Shown: positions 36,711 through 45,883, numbered from the stretch's first letter. The stretch: DNA of 64,000 nt from JAWSVE01 sp050633885 (GCA_050633885.1 JBOEHK010000002.1:855873-919872), one strand, 5' to 3'. The notes: generated from the letters alone by a model not told the origin. Translations and numbers: made by a program.

Positions 36711-37067
36711 ATGGACGATCAGATACGTGAAGATATATTGAATGAAGCTGCAAGAAATTATTATAACGACAAAAATTTGGTTGAAAGATTAAGGCGGCGA
36801 GTTAAAAGAAAATTTGGATCACTCGTCGATAAATCAGAAATCAATGACACAATTATTCTTTCAAAAAACATCTATGAAAGTGTGAAAGCACTTTTGCCTA
36901 ATTTTACAGAAAGTAATAAAACAGCCTTCGCTGATCCACAAGACATTAATTATGATTTCCTCGCCAAAGCAGTACACGAAAAATCTCTTTCAAATAAAAA
37001 TCAGTTTAATCTCGATGATATTCATCAAGTAGTGAATTGGGTCATTTATTGGGAGTATCTTAGGTGA
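36711..37067 (+). CDS. Hypothetical protein, small and mostly helical
   Basis: 118 residues from ATG 36711 (MDDQIREDIL); seven more if begun at ATG 36690. Rich in Lys, Asn, Asp and predicted helices (ARNYYNDKNLVERLRRRVKR, YDFLAKAVHEKSLSNKN, VVNWVIYWEYLR). No family is recognised. A 15-codon frame with a GGAG site (36653-36700) overlaps the longer start and may be a leader or chance. It lies between hipBA and the duplicated FKBP tail. Confidence 0.5.
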   Translation: MDDQIREDILNEAARNYYNDKNLVERLRRRVKRKFGSLVDKSEINDTIILSKNIYESVKALLPNFTESNKTAFADPQDINYDFLAKAVHEKSLSNKNQFNLDDIHQVVNWVIYWEYLR

Positions 37068-37075
37068 TTTATTTT

Positions 37076-37150
37076 CCCGAGTTTAATAATTTATTTGAGG
37101 CTGTAAATTTAGGGGGGGTAGACTTGAATCAAGTTTCTCTGACCCCTTGA
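37076..37150 (+). repeat. Left copy of a ~75-bp element ending TCTCTGACCCCTTGA
   Basis: This resembles 40148-40222 (TTTAATAATTTATTT start, then a G-rich stretch, then the shared GAATCAAGTTTCTCTGACCC). The core 20 bp is identical and the remainder about two-thirds alike. The FKBP-derived sequence begins at the base after this copy. Confidence 0.65.
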
Positions 37151-37395
37151 CAACGTTTACCGACGGCACTGAATTCGATAGCACCCACAAGCGCGGTGAG
37201 CCTTATAGCGTCAAAGCTAAAATGCTGATTGACGGTTGGGCCGAAGCGCTTCAGCTAATGACAGCAGGCGCCAAATGGGAATTAACGATACCGGCAGAAC
37301 TTGCTTATGGCGAAGAAGGCCAAGATCCCTATATTGGACCAAATGCCGTGTTGATTTTTGAAGTGGAACTGCTTGAAATAGAGAAAGAGAAATGA
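37151..37395 (+). pseudogene. Duplicated 3' end of the FKBP gene
   Basis: The sequence is nearly identical to 34386-34627 and keeps the frame for about 80 codons (TFTDGTEFDSTHKRGEPYSV ... FEVELLEIEKEK, stop TGA). The lipoprotein signal, the dimerisation domain and the first strand of the FKBP fold are missing, so it cannot be functional alone. Several differences are synonymous; the final codons differ more. Confidence 0.88.
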
Positions 37396-37436
37396 AAAAA
37401 AACACCGCTCAATAAGCGCCTTATCAATTCGGTGTT
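37393..37436 (-). terminator. Possible terminator for the minus-strand unknown gene
   Basis: The arms AACACCG and CGGTGTT are separated by 22 nt that can pair partly (GCGCTTATT). On the minus strand the hairpin is followed by eight T. It lies 115 bp past the stop at 37551. Confidence 0.5.
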
Positions 37437-37550
37437 TGGGGGGGAGTCGTAGATGAGATTTTTTGGAAAAAATAATCGAGATTGTTGTTTTGTAAATAGT
37501 TCTGATATTAAAGCCTCATCCGACACCTGTTAATTAATAACTTATCAGTA

Positions 37551-38129
37551 TTAACGAGGAAAGAAAATTTCTTGTGTTCTTCCCGTGCGAATTAAGGCAG
37601 CCATAAGCGATATAAAGAGGGCAGGATTTTTTTCTAACACGGCGAGTCGATCTAAATATTCTTTAATATAACCTTTAATTAAGAAAAGAATCATATCGTA
37701 GCCTCCCATATCATTTCGTAATCGACGCCACAGTGTTGGACAGTTTTGATTCAGCTGGCGGCTTTCCTGTGCTGCAACACCTGCCCAACCATTAGCTTTT
37801 AACAATAAAAACATTACTGCTCCTAAGCCACCACGCCCCTGCTTGGCACTTTTGCGAATACTTGTGAGCCGACGCTTCACACGCATATCATTTTTTGCTT
37901 GAGTCATAATTTTTTTTGTGATTTTGGTAGCCAAAATCACGGCAATAGATCGCGCTAACCGCTTACCAACTTGTTTTCCTATTAAACGCTGCCCTTTAGT
38001 GTTTATAAAGTTCGCCGCCGCATTCGTATTAACACTTTCCCATGCCACACCGAGTACTTTCCTTGCAACACAGTCAATTTCAACTGTGTCTATACCATCA
38101 GGAAATAGAAGAGCTCCATTCTCGATCAT
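37551..38129 (-). CDS. Unknown protein, C-terminal part of a probably frameshifted gene
   Basis: 192 residues from ATG 38129, but the frame stays open and coding-like up to 38276 (SNIANFELNLAENPLFQLVF, then AVIDEYVSLIPEDTLQS), so the ATG is probably internal. The protein has Gly/Lys-rich amphipathic stretches (GKQVGKRLARSIAVILATK, KSAKQGRGGLGAVMFLLLKA) and a helical end. No family is recognised. It overlaps the upstream 145-codon frame by 67 nt in another frame, which suggests one gene broken by an indel near 38250-38276. Confidence 0.5.
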   Translation of the reverse strand: MIENGALLFPDGIDTVEIDCVARKVLGVAWESVNTNAAANFINTKGQRLIGKQVGKRLARSIAVILATKITKKIMTQAKNDMRVKRRLTSIRKSAKQGRGGLGAVMFLLLKANGWAGVAAQESRQLNQNCPTLWRRLRNDMGGYDMILFLIKGYIKEYLDRLAVLEKNPALFISLMAALIRTGRTQEIFFPR

Positions 38130-38209
38130 ACTTTGAAGTGTATCTTCAGGTATCAGCGAAACATATTCATCAATGACCGCAAAGACTAGTTGAAATAGAG
38201 GATTCTCTG

Positions 38210-38647
38210 CTAAGTTAAGCTCGAAATTAGCAATGTTTGATACACTAAACTTAACAACAGAGTAAAGAGCGTAGTTTCACCTCCCACAGTCTGAACACCT
38301 ACAATACCTGAAGCACCAAGACCTTCGGCCGTGCGCTCTACACCGCTACCTAGTACTTCCCCTTGTCGAATAGTTTGATGATGAATTCCATCAATAACAC
38401 CCGAAGCAAATGGTGAAACTGCGTCGGCATAATTCAAAAATTCGTGGTAGGTTGTTTCGTGTTTCATTGCTCGATAAGAAGGAGTATGGCATCCGAAGTT
38501 GCACTCCTGCCATCGTTTTTCTATTTGAGCTTGCGTTTGAAGAGGGTTAATACTAGAAAATTTAGCTGCGTTATATCCTTGTAAGTATCGTTTGACACCT
38601 AGCTCACTAACGAGGTCCCCATTGTGTTCCATTGACATATCAGTCAT
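38210..38647 (-). CDS. Unknown protein, N-terminal part of the same probably frameshifted gene
   Basis: 145 residues. The sequence includes MKHETTYHEFLNYADAVSPF, ASGVIDGIHHQTIRQGEVLG and GVERTAEGLGASGIVGVQTV, then a hydrophobic end (TLFTLLLSLVYQTLLISSL). It starts 9 bp after a lipoprotein gene. Joined to the following frame the product would be about 385 residues with a central hydrophobic region. Not recognised. Confidence 0.5.
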   Translation of the reverse strand: MTDMSMEHNGDLVSELGVKRYLQGYNAAKFSSINPLQTQAQIEKRWQECNFGCHTPSYRAMKHETTYHEFLNYADAVSPFASGVIDGIHHQTIRQGEVLGSGVERTAEGLGASGIVGVQTVGGETTLFTLLLSLVYQTLLISSLT

Positions 38648-38656
38648 CCTTTTTAT

Positions 38657-39205
38657 TTATTGCACCATCATCTTTAAAAAGTCATTTTGCTTTTCATTTA
38701 CATTTTTTCTTAATCCTTCCGGAGTGTTATAAACCACAACTCTCTGCGCACTTGCAGTGCTTGGAAAAAATACTTCAATTGTATAGTCTGCCAGGTTTGG
38801 CTCAGGCGTTTTAACTTTCGCAAACAATCCTTGAAACCCTTCTCGATCAACTTCACCAAAATCAATCTTTGCGGATTCCCTTATTTCTCCATCTGGGAGA
38901 GAAGATGAGACATGAAGTTTAAGGAAATATTCCTTTGCGTTTTCTTCATCAAATGTATTGGTATTAGTGGAATGAACAGTTACTAATGATCCCTCATTTG
39001 TAATGATGCTTGTATCCTTACCTCCGTACCGATTGTCTGCAACTTCAAATGCTTCCCACTCGACGGGTAGCATGAAATCAACTTGAAATCCCGTATCATT
39101 TTCCCCTGTAGAGACAGGCTCAGATTCCGGTTTTGAACACCCAGCAGTAGCGGTGCACAATATAATTAAAAAAAAGAGTAAATTTAACTTGGCAAGATTA
39201 ATCAT
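38657..39205 (-). CDS. Lipoprotein with DcrB/PsbP-like fold
   Basis: 182 residues. The signal peptide ends in lipobox TAGC (Cys23). The mature part (FQVDFMLPVEWEAFEV, DTSIITNEGSLVTVHST, FQGLFAKVKTP, YTIEVFFPSTASAQRVVVYN) has the pattern of DcrB/PsbP/DUF1795-type small beta proteins; this is a pattern judgement, not a search result. It is directly upstream of the unknown two-frame gene and probably co-transcribed. The spacer upstream (39206-39490) shows no gene. Confidence 0.62.
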   Translation of the reverse strand: MINLAKLNLLFFLIILCTATAGCSKPESEPVSTGENDTGFQVDFMLPVEWEAFEVADNRYGGKDTSIITNEGSLVTVHSTNTNTFDEENAKEYFLKLHVSSSLPDGEIRESAKIDFGEVDREGFQGLFAKVKTPEPNLADYTIEVFFPSTASAQRVVVYNTPEGLRKNVNEKQNDFLKMMVQ

Positions 39206-39490
39206 AGATTTTTGAGGATAAGCTACGGATTTTGGGGTTTATAGAATGGATATTGAGTAGCTTAGTGAGGCAGCATTATTTCAAATCCGTTTGTATTATG
39301 AATATATTTCCTGCGCTGAATATACCTGATCCTCTAACGTGTATGAAGCCGTTTCCTATGCTTTTTCATTAAATAACCTAAATTAATGAGAACAAGATCA
39401 CTGTCGGCCAGAAAACAGACATGCAGTGCCGACTACTCAATGCCTGCAGTAATAAATGGGGGCAAATAAGACGTAAATATTTTTGTTTGT

Positions 39491-40123
39491 CTACCGCACG
39501 TTAAACCGTAAAACGGTTTTTAATTTTTCGGGCGCTGTTTTCCTTAAATCCGAAAGGTAAATTTCTCGGTGAATTTTAGAAAGACGGGTAAGGCCTTTTT
39601 GTTTAGCAAATGCTTCCATTTCACTAAAGCTTGCCGGCTCGTCGGCAAACTTTCCTACGTGTAACATCTGCACGCATTTCCCTTCGGTTACTTTATGAAA
39701 TTTGATTTTGTCGTAAAGAGGGTTTGGCTTTTTCTTTTTTACAATATCAAACATTTCGGCATAGATAGCGTCATCCACAAAGTCTGGTTGGCGGAGCATA
39801 ATCTCGTAAACAAGGTCATCGGGGTTGATGATGCCGGTAAAATTCTCTCTCGCTTCTACTTTAATATCCCAAACGCCTTCTAATGGATACACCGTAAAAT
39901 CTTGATAGCCTTTGGGCTTTTTGGTTTGTTTTTTCAGCGTCATTTTTATGGTGTAGGCGAGAGGGTACAAAGCCCTGATATGCTCTTGGAAGAAAGCACT
40001 GTTTGGATTGCCTTCTCCGCTGATAGAAATAAATTTGAATTCAGGAATATTAACTACCTCGGGTTTTCTTTTGGGAAGATAGAATTGTTTTTCCTGTTTT
40101 CGCCATTCGTGTTTGTCAGACAT
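39491..40123 (-). CDS. GyrI-like small-molecule-binding domain protein
   Basis: 210 residues from ATG 40123 (MSDKHEWRKQEKQFY); a TTG at 40147 would add eight. Matches stand-alone GyrI-like proteins of the COG4832 type: PEFKFISISGEGNPNSAFFQ, AYTIKMTLKK, YPLEGVWDIKV, CVQMLHVGKFADEPASF and REIYLSDLRKTAPEKLKTVL. No DNA-binding domain. Members bind or hydrolyse small molecules, and the exact role is not known. It sits between the lipoprotein and the second copy of the 75-bp element. Confidence 0.85.
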   Translation of the reverse strand: MSDKHEWRKQEKQFYLPKRKPEVVNIPEFKFISISGEGNPNSAFFQEHIRALYPLAYTIKMTLKKQTKKPKGYQDFTVYPLEGVWDIKVEARENFTGIINPDDLVYEIMLRQPDFVDDAIYAEMFDIVKKKKPNPLYDKIKFHKVTEGKCVQMLHVGKFADEPASFSEMEAFAKQKGLTRLSKIHREIYLSDLRKTAPEKLKTVLRFNVR

Positions 40124-40147
40124 GATTGTTCTTTTTATATTTTCCAA

Positions 40148-40222
40148 TTTTAATAATTTATTTTAGATTGTAGATATAAGGGAGTTGGTTTAGATTAGAA
40201 TCAAGTTTCTCTGACCCTTTGA
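40148..40222 (+). repeat. Right copy of the ~75-bp element ending TCTCTGACCCTTTGA
   Basis: The partner of 37076-37150. It marks the boundary between the accessory genes and the core ftsH gene. Confidence 0.6.
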
Positions 40223-40278
40223 TCGGTTTTATTTTGGTGTCCTCATTGAATCAAAAGCCACAGCTAACAAGCTGCACT

Positions 40279-42177
40279 TTATTTTGATTTTTCCACATTA
40301 TCGCGTTTCAAAATCTCTTCAATCATCCCAAGATCCAACGTCTCTTTATTCAGCAACGCTTCCACCAACTTATCTAAATCCCAACGATGCTCCAATAAAA
40401 CATCTATGGTTGTTTGTTCTGCTTCTTTGATGATTCGGTGAATTTCTTGATCGATTTTTCGGGCGGTTTCTTCACTAAAATCTTTTTCTTGTTGTATTTC
40501 GTAACCTAAAAAAGGATGTTCGGTGCCGACTTTGTAATGAATCGGGCCGATGGTGTCGCTCATGCCCCATTGTGTGACCATCATTTTTGCAAGATGGGTT
40601 GCTTGTTCTAAATCGTTTGATGCGCCAGAACTCATATCATCTAATACCATTTTTTCGGCAACGCGTCCGCCGAGCATGACAGACAATCGCGTTTCTAAAT
40701 AAGCTTGCGTGTAGTTGTGACGATCTTCTTGGGGGAGTTGTTCTGTTGCACCTAACGCTCGACCGCGTGGAATAATTGATACTTGCCGAAGTGGATCGCT
40801 GTTCGGTAAAAATAATGCGGCGATGGCGTGGCCGCTTTCGTGTACGGCGGTTCGTTTTCTTTCGGAGGGATTTAATAAATCTTTTCTTTCTGAACCCATG
40901 ATGACTTTGTCGTGGGCTTGATTAAAATCTTCTCGCGTGACGATGTCAGCTTTCCGGCGGGCGGCAGAAAGCGCGGCTTCGTTGACGAGGTTGGCTAAGT
41001 CGGCGCCCGAAAATCCTACAGTCATACTCGCCAGCTCTTTTAAGTCGACATCGAGTGCGATGGGAACTTTTCGGGTGTGTACTTTTAATATGTCGATTCT
41101 TGCATTTTGTTGCGGAAGTTCGAGAGTGACTTTTCTGTCAAAGCGGCCGGGTCTTAATAGGGCGGGGTCGAGTACATCGGGGCGATTGGTTGCGGCTAGA
41201 ACGACAACGACTTCGTCTGCGGTAAAGCCATCCATTTCGGCCAGTATTTGATTTAAGGTTTGTTCTCTTTCGTCGTTACCGCCACCGAGTCCGGTGCCGC
41301 GAACGCGTCCGACGGAATCTATTTCGTCAACAAAAATTAAGGCGGGTGCTTTGTTTCTCGCTTCTTTAAACATGTCGCGAACACGTGATGCGCCAACGCC
41401 GACAAACATTTCGATAAATTCTGAGCCACTAATACTAAAAAAAGGAACACCCGCTTCGTGTGCTGTCGCTTTGGCGAGCATGGTTTTACCAGTGCCGGGT
41501 GGGCCCATTAATAAAATACCTCGTGGCATTTTTGCGCCAAGCTTTTTAAACTCATCAGGATTTTTTAGAAAATCGATAATTTCTTGTAAGTCTTGTTTTG
41601 CACCTTCGACACCAGCGACATCGTCGTAACCAATTTCATTATCTTTTGTTTCAAATAAGCGCGCTTTGGATTTTGAAAAACCAAATAGGCCGTCTTTGCC
41701 GCCACCGCCGCCCATGCGTTGTTGTAACATTCTGCTGGAGTAAACAAAAAATGCGAGAATTAAAAGCCAAGGGACAATGCCAATTAATATTTGAAACCAT
41801 TGCGGTTCGGCCGATGATTTGGCGACGATGTTGACTTCGTGTGTTTCGAGTAGGGGTAATAGGTCGGTGTCGTTGGTTGCGGGTAATACTGTGCGAAATT
41901 CTTTGGGTTTGTTGATGTCGTCGCTGCTGTACACTCCAAGTATTTGATCGCCTTTGAAGGTGACGGTTGCTACTTGGTTTGTTGTGACGGCGTTTTTAAA
42001 TTCAGTGTAAGAAATTTCTGTGGTTTTGGAACTCGATAAACCGGAGAAAATGGAATAAACAGCGAAGACCATCATGAGCCATATTAATGTGTGCGCATCA
42101 AATGGGTGAGGTGCTTTAGGCGGTATGGGGTCTGAATGATTGCCTGTGTTTTTATTTTGCTCTTCGCTGTTTGTCAT
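40279..42177 (-). CDS. ftsH: ATP-dependent zinc metalloprotease FtsH
   Basis: 632 residues, usual for FtsH. Two N-terminal transmembrane helices flank a periplasmic domain. The AAA domain has Walker A GPPGTGKT, Walker B ALIFVDEIDSVGR and the SRH (ATNRPDVLDPALLRPGRFDR). The protease has HESGH and a downstream DMSSGASNDLEQAT zinc-ligand region. It degrades membrane and regulatory proteins. It is separated from the usual rlmE-ftsH-folP locus, so the genome may hold another copy; the sequence does not show that. Confidence 0.93.
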   Translation of the reverse strand: MTNSEEQNKNTGNHSDPIPPKAPHPFDAHTLIWLMMVFAVYSIFSGLSSSKTTEISYTEFKNAVTTNQVATVTFKGDQILGVYSSDDINKPKEFRTVLPATNDTDLLPLLETHEVNIVAKSSAEPQWFQILIGIVPWLLILAFFVYSSRMLQQRMGGGGGKDGLFGFSKSKARLFETKDNEIGYDDVAGVEGAKQDLQEIIDFLKNPDEFKKLGAKMPRGILLMGPPGTGKTMLAKATAHEAGVPFFSISGSEFIEMFVGVGASRVRDMFKEARNKAPALIFVDEIDSVGRVRGTGLGGGNDEREQTLNQILAEMDGFTADEVVVVLAATNRPDVLDPALLRPGRFDRKVTLELPQQNARIDILKVHTRKVPIALDVDLKELASMTVGFSGADLANLVNEAALSAARRKADIVTREDFNQAHDKVIMGSERKDLLNPSERKRTAVHESGHAIAALFLPNSDPLRQVSIIPRGRALGATEQLPQEDRHNYTQAYLETRLSVMLGGRVAEKMVLDDMSSGASNDLEQATHLAKMMVTQWGMSDTIGPIHYKVGTEHPFLGYEIQQEKDFSEETARKIDQEIHRIIKEAEQTTIDVLLEHRWDLDKLVEALLNKETLDLGMIEEILKRDNVEKSK

Positions 42178-42196
42178 AACATCTCATTTTAATTGT

Positions 42197-43198
42197 TTAG
42201 AGGATGGATGATTTTATGTCTTCATGTTGTTCGGGTTGTAAACGTGGACCAAATTGCGTGACCAGTTTTGCGGCAGCCGCGCTGGCTAGATTGCCGGCAG
42301 TTTCAAAATGATGGCCTTGTGTAATGGCCGATAAAAAAGCACCGGCAAATAAATCGCCTGCGCCGTTTGTATCAATTGCTTTTACGGGATGTGATTTGAT
42401 GTTGATGTATTTGTCGCCATCAAATAATAATGCACCTTCGGCACCGAGTGTGATGGCAAAACTGTTGGCGATGGTTTTTAATTTTTCGGCGGCATCATTA
42501 ATTGTTTTTGTTTCTGTAAAGCCCATGGCTTCGTCGCCATTACAAAATAATAAATCGACTTTGTTGCCGATCATTTCTTTTAGTCCATCACCAAAAAATT
42601 GAACCATGGCGGGGTCAGATAGGCTCAGTGATGTTTTTACATTGGCTTGTTCGGCAATTTCTCGCAATTTTATGGCGGCTGCTTTTCCTGTTGGTGATGA
42701 GACGAGATAGCCTTCGATATAAACGTACTCAGAATTTTTGACGGCGTCTTCATGTATTTCATTGATTGATAATGTTTCGCTGATGCCAAGATAGGTGTTC
42801 ATGGTTCTTTCGGCATCGGGTGTGATCATGACTAAACATTTTCCGGTAATGCCTGTTTCAAGTTTGCCGCTGTGGTGGTAATCGACGCCAGCATTTTTTA
42901 AGTCATTGAGGTAAAACGCTCCGTTTTCATCGTCGGCTACTTTACAGGAATAAAAGCTGTTGCTGCCGAAATAGCTTGCCGCGATGATGGTGTTGCAAGC
43001 GGAGCCGCCAGATGCACGCTTAGAGGCGATAAGGTGATCAGAAAGTTGATCCATCAGTTGGTGTTGGCGTTCTTCATCGACTAATGTCATCACACCTTTG
43101 TCTATGTTGTATTGCGATAGATCATGATCATTGACTTCTATTTCTGTATCGACGAGTGCCGCGCCAATGCCGTAGATGTGATATTGCTTTGCTGTCAT
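42197..43198 (-). CDS. PfkB-family kinase, adenosine-kinase type
   Basis: 333 residues from ATG 43198 (MTAKQYHIYGIGAALVDTEI); the frame opens at 43240. PfkB signatures: SGGSACNTIIAASYFG near the N-terminus and DTNGAGDLFAGAFLSA with the catalytic Asp. AVYIEGYLVSS-like and MNTYLG elements fit the adenosine/ribokinase branch found in marine gammaproteobacteria. It would phosphorylate adenosine or a related sugar/nucleoside. It is 19 bp upstream of ftsH on the same strand. Confidence 0.82.
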   Translation of the reverse strand: MTAKQYHIYGIGAALVDTEIEVNDHDLSQYNIDKGVMTLVDEERQHQLMDQLSDHLIASKRASGGSACNTIIAASYFGSNSFYSCKVADDENGAFYLNDLKNAGVDYHHSGKLETGITGKCLVMITPDAERTMNTYLGISETLSINEIHEDAVKNSEYVYIEGYLVSSPTGKAAAIKLREIAEQANVKTSLSLSDPAMVQFFGDGLKEMIGNKVDLLFCNGDEAMGFTETKTINDAAEKLKTIANSFAITLGAEGALLFDGDKYINIKSHPVKAIDTNGAGDLFAGAFLSAITQGHHFETAGNLASAAAAKLVTQFGPRLQPEQHEDIKSSIL

Positions 43199-43513
43199 AA
43201 GTTTGCCTGTTTTTGCGTTATGTTGGCTGTAGATTGCCATATTTGTTTGAGAAAGTACGTATATCTTAAAAACCCGATATTATCCGGATTTATGGCCTAG
43301 GGATAAAGCGTTGTCGAAGGGTTCTTGAAATAATATAAGAGTTCTCGAAAAAAATGATTTAGACCAGTAAACTCACTGATTGTATTGAATGTTTCAAACG
43401 GCATTGCGTTAAATTGCGCTAAGAGGATACAAACTAATCCCGTTTGTTGATGTCTATTTTGCGTGTTGTTGTCAGTGATCATTTAAGCCAGTCCTAAGAA
43501 GTTAGCCCTATAT

Positions 43514-45883
43514 ATGCCTAAAGCTACAAAGAAATCCCCCGTTAAAAAGAAGTCTGTTGGTCGTGGTAAAACGACTCGAAAACGTTCGGTTAAAAATACC
43601 TCACAGCGAGCTTGGTATAACCCGCTTCGCTGGTGGAAGGTGTGGCTGGGTTTGTTGTCGGTGTGTTTTGTTGTTTTTGGTTTGGGTGTTGCTTATCTCG
43701 ATCATGTTGTGCGCTCAAAGTTTGACGGAAAGAAATGGTCGTTACCGGCCCGTGTTTTTGCGAGACCGTTAGAGCTTTATGAAGGGCTGACCATTAATCG
43801 TGATCAACTCATTGCGGAATTAGAAGCGTTGGGTTATCAAAAGAGTCGACAGCCGACAAAACCAGGGTTGTTTTCGTCAACGGTTTTTGGTGTCAGTGGT
43901 TATACACGTGGTTTTTCTTTTTGGGATAAAGATGAAAAAGCGCAAGGCTTTAGAGCTTATCTTGTGGGAAATACTATTTCGCGATTAGATGATTTGAATG
44001 GGAATTCATTGCCCATCGTTCGTTTTGAGCCGCAAGAGATTGGTGGTATTTATCCCGGTAAGAATGAAGATCGTTCGTTAGTGCGCTTGCAAGATATTCC
44101 GCCTATTTTAGGTCAGGCATTGATTGCTGTAGAAGATCGGTATTTTCTTGAGCATCATGGTGTTTCTCCGCGTGCAATTGTACGTGCGGCTATTGCGAAT
44201 ATTCGTTCAGGCAGTGTGGTTCAGGGGGGAAGCACCTTAACGCAACAACTGGTTAAAAACTTTTATTTAAGTCGGACGCAAAGCTTTTCGCGAAAATTAA
44301 TTGAAGCGATTATGTCGTTGCAATTGGATTTTTATTACAGCAAAGCTGAAATTTTAGAAACTTATATTAATGAGGTTTATTTGGGGCAAGCGGGTGCCAG
44401 AGCTATTCATGGTTTTGCTTTGGGTTCGCAACATTATTTTCGGCAACCGCTGAACGAATTAAAACTGCATCAAATTGCCTTGTTGGTGGGCGAGGTGAAG
44501 GGAGCGTCTTACTATAATCCTTGGAAGCGGCCGAAGCGAGCAAAAGAGCGTCGTGATTTGGTGTTGCAGATTATGAATAAGTCAGAATTAATTTCTGATG
44601 AAGAAATGAAAGCCGCTCAACAGTTGCCTTTAGATGTTGTCGATCAACCCAAAAATAGTCTTTATGAATATCCAGCCTTTATTGATTTGGTGAAACGGCA
44701 GTTAAAAGTCAATTATAAAGAAGAAGATTTACGCAGTGAGGGCTTGCGTCTTTTTACGACGTTATCTCCTACTGTTCAGCGTTCTGCACAAAAAGCATTG
44801 ACCGATCGATTAAAAAAATTGGAAGAAGATTTTGGTGTGAATGATGACGAGTTGCAAGGCGCTGTGGTTGTCACGGGTGTGGGTAGTGGTGAGGTTTTAG
44901 CGTTGGTGGGTGATCGCAATAGCGGTTTTATGGGCTTTAATCGCGCACTGTCGGCTAAAAGATCGATTGGCTCTCTGGCAAAACCTGCCGTATTTTTAAC
45001 AGCGCTTTCTCATCCAGAAAAATATTCTTTAGTGTCTAAAATTGATGATGAGCCGATAAGTATTGCGGGAGATAATGGTGATTTGTGGCAGCCGCAAAAT
45101 TTTTCTCGTCAATCTCATGGTGAAGTCACCGTACTTGAAGCCTTGGCGTTATCGTATAATCAAGCCACGGCCCGTTTAGGTATGTCCGTGGGTATTGAGT
45201 CCGTCGTGAAGACAATGAATGATTTAGGTGTTGATGAAAAAATCCCGCCGTTACCGTCTTTGTTTTTAGGTGCAATTGATTTAACTCCGTTCCAAGTCAG
45301 TAATGTGTATCAAACGATTGCATCAGAAGGTGTGCATACGCCACAGAGAGCTATTCGTTATGTTCTCGATGCGAAGGGAGTTCCGCTTAATCGATATCCA
45401 TTGGACTCTCAAACTCGATTTTCTCCCGAGACGGTTCATGTTTTAAATTTTGGATTGCAAACAACGATGCGTTCAGGAACAGGGCGCTCAGCCTATCAAA
45501 TATTACCCAGTGATCTTAACGTGGCGGGAAAGACAGGAACGTCTAATGAGCAACGTGACAGTTGGTTTGCTGGTTTTAGTAGTGATCATTTGGCGGTTGT
45601 TTGGGTTGGCCGTGATGATAATGGGCCGACGCCTTTAACGGGTGCGACTGGCGCATTAAAAGTGTGGTCTGATTTAATGGTGTCGATTCCTACTCGTCCG
45701 ATTACGCCGCTAAGAACACCTAATGTGAGTTATTACAATGTAAATTTAAACGATAGCACTGTCGTAAATGAGAGGTGCGCTTCTGGAATTGCGATTCCAT
45801 TTATTCACGGCAGTGAGCCAAAACAGTTGGGCAAATGTAAAAGATTGTCTTCATTTGATAAAACGACGCTTTTTGAGGAATAA
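43514..45883 (+). CDS. mrcB: Bifunctional penicillin-binding protein 1B
   Basis: 789 residues. A basic cytoplasmic tail and one transmembrane helix (about 43-63) are followed by a UvrB-like UB2H region. The GT51 transglycosylase has EDRYFLEHHGVSPRAI and QGGSTLTQQLVKNFYLS. The transpeptidase has its SxxK nucleophile in RSIGSLAKP, SYN in ALSYNQATARLG and KTGTS. It polymerises and crosslinks peptidoglycan at the inner membrane. It is followed by an LpoP-like lipoprotein, as in Pseudomonas. Confidence 0.95.
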   Translation: MPKATKKSPVKKKSVGRGKTTRKRSVKNTSQRAWYNPLRWWKVWLGLLSVCFVVFGLGVAYLDHVVRSKFDGKKWSLPARVFARPLELYEGLTINRDQLIAELEALGYQKSRQPTKPGLFSSTVFGVSGYTRGFSFWDKDEKAQGFRAYLVGNTISRLDDLNGNSLPIVRFEPQEIGGIYPGKNEDRSLVRLQDIPPILGQALIAVEDRYFLEHHGVSPRAIVRAAIANIRSGSVVQGGSTLTQQLVKNFYLSRTQSFSRKLIEAIMSLQLDFYYSKAEILETYINEVYLGQAGARAIHGFALGSQHYFRQPLNELKLHQIALLVGEVKGASYYNPWKRPKRAKERRDLVLQIMNKSELISDEEMKAAQQLPLDVVDQPKNSLYEYPAFIDLVKRQLKVNYKEEDLRSEGLRLFTTLSPTVQRSAQKALTDRLKKLEEDFGVNDDELQGAVVVTGVGSGEVLALVGDRNSGFMGFNRALSAKRSIGSLAKPAVFLTALSHPEKYSLVSKIDDEPISIAGDNGDLWQPQNFSRQSHGEVTVLEALALSYNQATARLGMSVGIESVVKTMNDLGVDEKIPPLPSLFLGAIDLTPFQVSNVYQTIASEGVHTPQRAIRYVLDAKGVPLNRYPLDSQTRFSPETVHVLNFGLQTTMRSGTGRSAYQILPSDLNVAGKTGTSNEQRDSWFAGFSSDHLAVVWVGRDDNGPTPLTGATGALKVWSDLMVSIPTRPITPLRTPNVSYYNVNLNDSTVVNERCASGIAIPFIHGSEPKQLGKCKRLSSFDKTTLFEE

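Noticed and set aside
43297..43482. A 61-codon minus-strand frame between the PfkB kinase and mrcB
   Set aside because: No ribosome site, no recognisable family, and it covers the place where both flanking promoters should lie; probably chance.
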